From positions 1-46,051 of the forward strand of contig JANQGJ010000043.1 of the NCBI GenBank assembly GCA_028277395.1: a stretch of DNA of 46,051 nucleotides. The letters are read 5' to 3'. The notes beneath the pieces were generated by a model, which searched no databases, was not told where the DNA came from, and saw nothing but the letters and a program-made list of their open reading frames with translations. The stretch is from Bacteroidales bacterium. GTDB lineage: Bacteria; Bacteroidota; Bacteroidia; Bacteroidales; F082. Made by a program: the position numbers and the translations under genes. Positions within the stretch are counted from its first letter, which is position 1. Every line of letters starts with the position of its first letter. Of this stretch, positions 36,211 through 46,051 are shown piece after piece.

Positions 36211-37695
36211 TCATATAAATTTCACTATTTTTTTTATAATGTTATCAATGTTATTATTTATATCTTCTGATATCTTCAAATAATAAACGGGTATTATAAA
36301 TACTATCGTTATAATAGCACTTCTTACTACTATATCAACAATAAAATTCGATTGCTCCGGTAACAATAATGAAACACCGTAAGCAAAAACACCAACTAGA
36401 TACAGTAATACGGTTTTGAATGAAAATGGTTGCAACTTATATTTTACATACAGGAATATGAATTTTATCAGATTGTAAATAAACTTTGAAACAAGGGTAG
36501 CAATTGCAGCACCAATAATGCCATATTTTGGGATGAGTATGAGGTTTGTTGTTACAATCAGAGCTGCGAAAATTATTAAAAAATATGATAGATATTTATA
36601 ATATTTCGAGTTAACGATTATATGAGGACTTACACCCATCGAAATATCCATTAAATTGGCTATACCAATAATTAGTATAACATACTTTCCGGGCAGGTAT
36701 TTAGGGGTAATTATTTGAAATACATTATCTATATTTCCCCAAACTCCAATGAGTAATAGTAATCCCACAACACTTAAGCTAATACTGCTTTTTTTATAAA
36801 TATCATTAATCGTATTAACATCACCAGTCTTCCATGCATCAGAAATTACAACTGAACTTATCTTTCCCATAGTTCTCATAGGGATAAGGATAAGAGTTCC
36901 AAAAAAGAATGTAATGGAATATATACCCGTTGCACTTAAACCAAGCATTCTTTCTATCATTATGGTATCAATGTTCATTACTAATACCCCGGAATAACTG
37001 GCGATTATACCAAAGAAACCAACACTGAGCATTTCATTGCGAAGGTCTTTATCAATAAACTTGAAATCAGGTTTGAGGAATAACTTTTTATTATAAATCA
37101 AAGACCCGAATAGCAATATTGCTGGCGTAATGATGGCCATGCAATAAAGAATTACTGTTTGATGAAAATCAAGGAATTTAAAGTAAAAAGGAACTATTAT
37201 TAGTAGAATAAGACTTCTTTGAATTACTTCTTTATAGATGATCCCCTTTACAGCATTATATAAAACCCTGTAATATGTGTCGAAAACATTAAAGAATAAT
37301 GTAAAAATAATTAGCGGTACTACATAAAAAAAGTATCTATCAAACAGGTTGTTAGATTCTTGAGCGTCTCTTAATATGAATTGTTTTAATGCCAGATAGA
37401 TACAAACAGACAGAACTAAACCAATGGTAGATATAATTAATGCCAGCCCCAGAAACCCATGATGTTTTTTTTCATCGTTTCTGAAATGTGGAAAAACTTT
37501 TACGGTAATAGTGTTGATGCCCAGGCCTGCAAATTGGGAGAAGAGAACAGAGTAAGAAACAAGAATTCTTAACAAGCCTACTTCTTCAGTAGTAAAGAAA
37601 TTGGTGAATAATACTGCAGTTGTAAGAAAGCCAAGACCTACTCCAATATATGAATAAATTGTTCCTGAAATGCTTTGGCGTTGGATTATTCCCAT
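36211..37695 (-). CDS. Polysaccharide flippase (Wzx/MATE-like)
   Basis: This 494-residue protein has about 14 predicted helices and starts MGIIQRQSISGTIYSYIGVG, typical of Bacteroidota O-antigen or polysaccharide flippases. It should move lipid-linked sugars across the inner membrane. An ATG at 37719 opens the same frame eight residues earlier, but it lies within the -7 box, so 37695 is preferred. It is the first gene of the minus-strand pair with the GpsA-like dehydrogenase. Across a 514-base gap lies the plus-strand nonulosonate cluster, suggesting a shared surface-polymer role. Confidence 0.85.
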   Translation of the reverse strand: MGIIQRQSISGTIYSYIGVGLGFLTTAVLFTNFFTTEEVGLLRILVSYSVLFSQFAGLGINTITVKVFPHFRNDEKKHHGFLGLALIISTIGLVLSVCIYLALKQFILRDAQESNNLFDRYFFYVVPLIIFTLFFNVFDTYYRVLYNAVKGIIYKEVIQRSLILLIIVPFYFKFLDFHQTVILYCMAIITPAILLFGSLIYNKKLFLKPDFKFIDKDLRNEMLSVGFFGIIASYSGVLVMNIDTIMIERMLGLSATGIYSITFFFGTLILIPMRTMGKISSVVISDAWKTGDVNTINDIYKKSSISLSVVGLLLLIGVWGNIDNVFQIITPKYLPGKYVILIIGIANLMDISMGVSPHIIVNSKYYKYLSYFLIIFAALIVTTNLILIPKYGIIGAAIATLVSKFIYNLIKFIFLYVKYKLQPFSFKTVLLYLVGVFAYGVSLLLPEQSNFIVDIVVRSAIITIVFIIPVYYLKISEDINNNIDNIIKKIVKFI

Positions 37696-37716
37696 ATTTC
37701 CATTTAAAAGTATTTG

Positions 37717-37724
37717 CAAATATC
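37717..37724 (-). promoter_or_regulatory. Possible -7 box of the flippase gene
   Basis: GATATTTG on the minus strand has one mismatch to TAnnTTTG and is followed by C, 21 bases before the ATG at 37695. It overlaps the alternative ATG at 37719. Confidence 0.4.
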
Positions 37725-38012
37725 TTAAAAATAAAACATATTGAGATTATCATAATGTTGAAGTATAATTAATTTATGTATGATAATTCAATGTATTTTT
37801 GTTGTAAGTAAAAATATAATGTCTGATACATAGATAATTTTATAAGCCCGAACAGTATCAATAAGGCTTAATAACATGATGTTTGCAACTTTTTACTAGG
37901 TTAAGAGTTTGTTGGGTTTTATTATTGTCAGGAATATCAGGCTCTTTTGAGAGTTATAAAATCATTCTTGCCACAACAAATAGTCGTAATAATAATTTGT
38001 TTGAGGTAATAA

Positions 38013-38126
38013 ATGAAAATTTTTGATGTTGAGTATTTTGGAGGAAAGGAACCAAATGTGTTGCTTCGGTTTGATGATGATGCTAAAAGTATGACATCTC
38101 AAAAATTATTAGGTTTTTATAGCTAA
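38013..38126 (+). CDS. Short ORF of 37 residues in the flippase-nonulosonate gap
   Basis: ATG at 38013 opens a 37-residue frame that reads MKIFDVEYFGGKEPNVLLRF and ends with TAA at 38124-38126. The first part looks protein-like and may be the start of a truncated gene. No promoter match is clear upstream. The gap 37696-38209 is 514 bases; apart from the flippase -7 box and this ORF, I see only AT-rich DNA. It could be a chance ORF. Confidence 0.25.
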   Translation: MKIFDVEYFGGKEPNVLLRFDDDAKSMTSQKLLGFYS

Positions 38127-38209
38127 GATTGTAGCTTAGGTGCCATGTACAAGTGCAATATATAGTTTCTAACAGATTTTGTTTATGAATCAAATTAATA
38201 TAGTTACTC

Positions 38210-39866
38210 ATGAAGATTATTTCAGAAAGCGCATTTAACCATAACGGTGATAAAGAATATCTTAAAAAACTAGCCTTAGAATCAAAAAATTGTGGAGCAG
38301 ATTACTTTACATTACAAGTAATGGATCCAGATTCATTTTGTAAGCCAAGTTATAGTAAATATGATATTTATAAAAAGAATTCCTTCACAAGGCCAGAGTG
38401 GGTAGAAATATTTGATTATTGTAAAGATATAGGTATAAATGTAATTCCTTGTGTGCTTGAGGAAGATTCTTTTGAGTTGTGTTATGAATATGGGTACAGG
38501 TATTTCAAAGTTCATGCTACAGATATTATTAATGTACCTTTTTTGAAAAAGATTAAACAACGTGGTAATTGCAGACTTATGCTGGAAACACAGTGTGCAA
38601 CATATCAGGATATATTAGTGAGTCTTGAAGTTATTTCTGACATGGTAGATACCATAGTTCACGGGTATTCAAATTATCCAACTGAGCTTGAAGATTTAAA
38701 TTTAAATGTAATTCATCATTTAAAAAAAGATTTTCCTCAATATAAATATGGACTAGCAGATCATTCCCCAACGGTAACAGAGGTACCTTTGATGGCACTA
38801 GCTATTGGTTATGATTTTCTTGAGAAACACATTACTCTAACTAGAAATAATAGAAATTTTGATTGGCAGGTTTCTATTTATCCTGAAGAATTCAAAGTAA
38901 TGGTCTCAACTCTTCAGCTTTATCATAAAGCGTTGGGTAATGGGATTAAACACCCTGTTAAAAATGAGTTGGTTTATCGTGACATTATGTACAAAAAGGT
39001 GCTAAATGACAATGATGAAAAGCTGTACAGACAAGATAATTGTGTTGACTATTTAACACACGAATTTAAATCATATAGAAAAGACAGAGTAGGTATTGCG
39101 CTAATTGCAAGATTAAAGTCTCAAAGACTTAAGGAAAAAGTACTCCTTTCATTTCATGAAAACAGCATAATTGAAGACCTTTTCACAAAGTTAGCTGAAT
39201 GTAAGTATATTACTAAGCTCAAACTGACTACATCAGATCTGTTGGAAGACCAACCTTTATGCAGTAGGTTCGAGGAGTCTGACTGTTTACAAGGACATGC
39301 AATTTCAGTAATTGATAGAATATTTTCTTTTGTGAGAGAAAACAAACTTGGTGCAGTGCTGAGGGTTACAGGCGATAATCCATTCACAGATAATGCATTG
39401 ATTGAAATGATGGTGGAAATGTACCAGAATAATGAACTTGACTATATTAGAGTCAACAACGTGCCATTTGGTGTGTCAGCTGAATTATTCTCTACGAAAT
39501 ATTTGTGGGATTTATATTTGAAAATGGAAAACCCGCATAATTCTGAATATCTGTCATGGGATGTACTAAATGATGAAAATGCACGAAAAGGTTGTCTGAA
39601 TTTTATACCAAAAGACAGTAGGGTAAGCTATGTTAACCTTTCTATAGATTATAAGGAAGATTATGATAGAGCTCTAGATTTGCTTAGAAAAATTGGAAAA
39701 GATAAAGTGGTTGATATAAAACTAGGAGACATTATTAAAAACATAGATTTAGCTGATATTATAGATGAAAATAAGAAGGTAAAATTACCTGATAACCAAT
39801 ATATATTATTTAAAGATTACCTACGTTTAATGAATAATGTTGAATATAAAGTTAAGAAAAATATAC

Positions 39867-39892
<26 letters not shown>
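38210..39892 (+). CDS. NeuB-like synthase fused to a SpsF-like cytidylyltransferase
   Basis: This 560-residue protein joins two enzymes. Residues 1-265 form a NeuB/SpsE-like barrel with ISESAFNHNG (4-13), LETQCAT (125-131), HGYSNYPTELEDLNL (151-165), YGLADHS (180-186) and EKHITL (205-210). The C-terminal SAF (antifreeze-like) domain of normal NeuB is not recognisable. Residues about 294-510 resemble SpsF/NeuA-type cytidylyltransferases, with GIALIARLKSQRLKEKV, RVTGDNPFTD and DYIRVNNVPFGVSAELFS. A helical tail follows. The first half would condense phosphoenolpyruvate with an amino sugar, and the second would activate the product with CMP. The usual RLPGK motif is altered to RLKEK. The next NeuB-like gene overlaps it by 26 bases, so both are probably made together. 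Confidence 0.8.
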
Positions 39893-43197
<3,305 letters not shown>

Positions 43198-43347
43198 TTA
43201 GCGAAACAAAAATAGATATTTATGAATTAATTGTAATTGTAAAATAGGTATTAAACAATAAATGATACACATCAAATATAGATGTTCAATATATATTATA
43301 TATCTTGTTAAATAAGTAAACTGGTGTAGTTATTAATATAACATCAT

Positions 43348-43373
43348 TATATTTGTATCAGGTAATAAATTTG
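43348..43373 (+). promoter_or_regulatory. Two candidate -7 boxes for the PKD-domain protein gene
   Basis: TATATTTG (43348-43355) and TAAATTTG (43366-43373) both match TAnnTTTG upstream of the ATG at 43429, at 73 and 55 bases. Neither has a clear -33 TTTG. The region 43198-43428 otherwise holds no gene that I can see. Confidence 0.4.
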
Positions 43374-43428
43374 TGTCGATCAATTAATTACCTTTTACGA
43401 AAAAAACTATAGTTATTAGTATAATGTT

Positions 43429-46051
43429 ATGAGAAGAATAATTACCTGCTTAGTTATTTTATTTTGTTTTCTTTTTCTTGACTCTGTTACGGCTCAGAAT
43501 CAATTTCAAAAGAAAATAGGTGCTGTTGGCGATGAAAAGTATCCTATAGTATTGTTAACACCAGATGATGGTCATCTCATTTTTGCAAGAACTAATTCAA
43601 ATTCATACGGTTATTATGATATGGCATTGTTTAAGATTAACGATCAGGGCACAATGGATTGGGGTAAGCGTATTGGTACGACATATAGGGATTTGTCGAA
43701 AAATATTATACCTTTTGGAAGTAATTATTTTGCTGCAGGATGGATAGAGGAAACTGGGGGAGGTACAACTGATGATATGCACTTTATGATTATAAGTGAA
43801 AATGGTAATATAATAAATCAAAAATCATATGGAGAGAATTATGATGATGAAATACATGGTATAACGAGTCTTAGTAACGGGAATATTGCGGTTATTGGGT
43901 CAAGTTATTCTCATCCTGATCAGGGGGGTGCAGAGTTAGTTTTCTCAATAATCGATGCAAATTTAAATATGGGAACTGTTTCGCAGTACTCAACTCCTCA
44001 AGTTGATATTCCCAGAAATATAATACAGGGTTCTAATGGTGATTTATATATTGCGGGCTATTTTGGAACTGGTAGCAGTATGACTGGTTTTATTGCAAGA
44101 ATCGATTTACAGGGTAATCTTGTTTGGGCAAAAAAAAATGCATCTGGTCAGCCTAGTTTTTACTGGAACTTAACTGAAACAACAGCAGGAGATATAATAT
44201 GTGTGGGTGAGATTACAAATTCATCCTCTGGAGGAAGCGATGTACTTATTTCGAAATTTGATAGTAATGGAAATTTACTATGGGCTAAAGGAATTAGGGT
44301 TGAAGGTAACAGTGAAAATACTGCATATCAGATAGAAGAAGCTTACAATGGAAATTATGCTATATTAGGTATTACATCTTACTCAGGAAATAAAGATGGT
44401 TTTCTGATGGAATGTGATGAAAATGGTAATTTCATTTCCGGGTATACTTATGGTGGAGTTAATGATGAGAGTTATTTATGGATGGATTATGCCTCTTCAT
44501 CAAATGGATTTACTATCATTTCTGAAACACAAAGCTATTCATCAAGTGGAACCGATTTGTTATTAATTCATACTGATAATGACTATAATTCATGTTGTTC
44601 AGATTCTATTACAAGCGTTGTTTCACAAACAATAAACCTGAATCCTCAGTCTGTAAATTTTGTTACCTCTACATATAGTTTTTCCGAAAGGCCACACAAT
44701 GTGAATATTACTGATTTTACAGTTAATGAGGATTTAATTTGCACTAATGACGAAATAAATATTGTTGGAGAAGATACATTATTTTGTAATCAATCATTTA
44801 ATGCAAAGTATACTGTTGATATTGACTACTTAATAGACCTGAATTGGGACATTCCAAGTACTGCAACAATAATAAATAATATTAATGATACAACTGTTTA
44901 TATAAACTTTAACGGACAGTCAGGCACTATATATCTTTTGTCAGGTTTTTGTTCTGATACTCTTGATTCAATGTATGTCTATGTTACTGGTATGGAGGAG
45001 TTATCTTTAGGCAACGATTCAACATATTGTTTCATTGATTCCGTAGTATTACATGCAGGTAATATCTATTCAGGTTATGTCTGGCAGGATGGCAGTACAG
45101 ATTCTGTATTAACGGTTTACAATAACGGAACATATTGGGTTAATGTAACAGATGTTAACGGGTGTACAGGTGGAGATACCATTAATATTTCTTTTTTCAG
45201 AGAAACAATCAACCTGGGAAACGACACTATCATTTGTTCGGGTAACTTTTTTACACTTGATGCCGGTGCCGGATTTACAAATTATTTGTGGAATACAGGA
45301 CAAACGAACCAGTCGATTATTGTTAATTCAACAGGAGAGTATTATGTTGAAGCTAATTTTCTCCATTGCGTATCATATGATACAATAAACTTGATATTTC
45401 AACAATCTGCAATCGCTTTCGCAGGTTCCAATGAATTTATTTGCCGGGGAGAATCATATGATTTTCAAAACTCTGCTCAACCACCTTCTGCCTCAAATCA
45501 TTCATCTGTTCAATGGATTGGTGGAACAGGTAGCTTTAATGACCCGTATTTAATAGCACCAGTTTATACTCCCGGAATTGGTGAATTAGGAAATGTAACT
45601 CTTTCAATGATTGCATATGATTTGGGAGCCTGTCCCAACGATACTTCATCAATGACCTTGACGATAAATCCTTTACCTGTTGCTGATTTTAATATCCTCA
45701 CAGGTTCAACATCTTGCCAGGGAGTACCTGTTTTATTTGAAGACAACAGCACCACCTCAATAACAAACTGGCAGTGGGACTTCGGTGACGGGCAATCATC
45801 TAACATTCAAAACCCATCTCATACTTACACCCTTGCAGGAACCTATGATGTAGAACTTGTAGTAATAAATACAGATGGTTGTAATGATACAGTTGTACAC
45901 CAGGTAACGGTAAACGATCCGCCAACAGTAGCATATTCCTATTCTCCAAACAACTCCATCTGTGAAAACGAGCTGATCTCATTTATGGATAACAGTACCA
46001 CAAATATCCAGTCATGGCTATGGGATTTTGATGATGGAAATACCAGTACAA
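43429..46051 (+). CDS. Partial large secreted protein with PKD domains
   Basis: The frame opens at ATG 43429 and has no stop to the right edge, giving at least 874 residues. A signal peptide (residues 1-22, MRRIITCLVILFCFLFLDSV) is followed by beta-rich repeats with phrases such as GFIARIDLQGNLVWAKK and LISKFDSNGNLLWAKGI. These recall SBBP or beta-propeller repeats. A middle part has Ig-like repeats with YVWQDGSTDSVL and YLWNTGQTNQSI. Near the end is a PKD domain with WQWDFGDGQSS (45769-45801) and HTYTLAGTYDVELVV, and another starts at SWLWDFDDGNTST (about 46013 on). Such proteins in Bacteroidota are surface adhesins, often with a T9SS sorting end that lies outside this window. Confidence 0.85.
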   Translation, partial: MRRIITCLVILFCFLFLDSVTAQNQFQKKIGAVGDEKYPIVLLTPDDGHLIFARTNSNSYGYYDMALFKINDQGTMDWGKRIGTTYRDLSKNIIPFGSNYFAAGWIEETGGGTTDDMHFMIISENGNIINQKSYGENYDDEIHGITSLSNGNIAVIGSSYSHPDQGGAELVFSIIDANLNMGTVSQYSTPQVDIPRNIIQGSNGDLYIAGYFGTGSSMTGFIARIDLQGNLVWAKKNASGQPSFYWNLTETTAGDIICVGEITNSSSGGSDVLISKFDSNGNLLWAKGIRVEGNSENTAYQIEEAYNGNYAILGITSYSGNKDGFLMECDENGNFISGYTYGGVNDESYLWMDYASSSNGFTIISETQSYSSSGTDLLLIHTDNDYNSCCSDSITSVVSQTINLNPQSVNFVTSTYSFSERPHNVNITDFTVNEDLICTNDEINIVGEDTLFCNQSFNAKYTVDIDYLIDLNWDIPSTATIINNINDTTVYINFNGQSGTIYLLSGFCSDTLDSMYVYVTGMEELSLGNDSTYCFIDSVVLHAGNIYSGYVWQDGSTDSVLTVYNNGTYWVNVTDVNGCTGGDTINISFFRETINLGNDTIICSGNFFTLDAGAGFTNYLWNTGQTNQSIIVNSTGEYYVEANFLHCVSYDTINLIFQQSAIAFAGSNEFICRGESYDFQNSAQPPSASNHSSVQWIGGTGSFNDPYLIAPVYTPGIGELGNVTLSMIAYDLGACPNDTSSMTLTINPLPVADFNILTGSTSCQGVPVLFEDNSTTSITNWQWDFGDGQSSNIQNPSHTYTLAGTYDVELVVINTDGCNDTVVHQVTVNDPPTVAYSYSPNNSICENELISFMDNSTTNIQSWLWDFDDGNTST

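Overview
The window is AT-rich bacterial DNA that fits a member of the Bacteroidota. Genes often follow a TAnnTTTG -7 box, in places with a TTTG about 18-21 bases upstream, rather than a sigma70-type promoter. There is a secreted protein with a type IX secretion (T9SS) C-terminal sorting domain, a gldA-gldF-gldG cluster, DUF4834 and DUF4136 proteins, and a typical Bacteroidota rpmH. No tRNA, rRNA, CRISPR array or intact insertion sequence was seen. Names come from reading motifs by eye, because no database search was possible.

Layout. 1-1250: a decayed patch with a KilA-N gene broken by a 2-base frameshift and an in-frame amber codon, an edge ORF, and a start-less membrane ORF. 1260-6163 (minus): a DUF4136 lipoprotein followed by a tight set of coiled-coil protein, single-pass membrane scaffold with an OmpA-like end, Ras/Rab-like small GTPase and soluble histidine kinase. 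This is the most unusual system here. 6341-7529: mnmD and a SpoU-type RNA methyltransferase, convergent. 7593-10037: a T9SS secreted protein with its own promoter and terminator. 10163-14202 (minus): AGCS symporter, helix-hairpin-helix protein and POT-like transporter. 14329-17473: glycosyltransferase, secreted YCII-domain protein and MFS protein. 17730-24003: AsmA-like protein, valS, a LysM glucosaminidase and rsmG. 24141-27362: gldAFG. 27435-30352: an MFS transporter (possibly MFSD1-like) with the dipeptidase pepD. 30516-30727: rpmH with promoter and terminator. 31022-35181: DUF4834, YfhO-like protein and a glycosyltransferase that must start at TTG.

35188-43197 looks like a surface polysaccharide region. 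It holds a diverged GpsA-like dehydrogenase, a Wzx-type flippase, a NeuB-like/cytidylyltransferase fusion, a complete NeuB-like synthase with SAF domain, a KdsC-like phosphatase and a large GT-B-like protein. The middle three could condense, dephosphorylate and CMP-activate a nonulosonic (sialic-acid-like) sugar, and the GT-B-like protein could transfer it. 43429 to the right edge is the start of a very large secreted protein with PKD domains, cut off by the window.

The two main candidates for new biology are the GTPase/scaffold/kinase operon and the fused nonulosonate enzyme with its possible transferase. Both rest on visible motifs and gene order; their functions are inferred.
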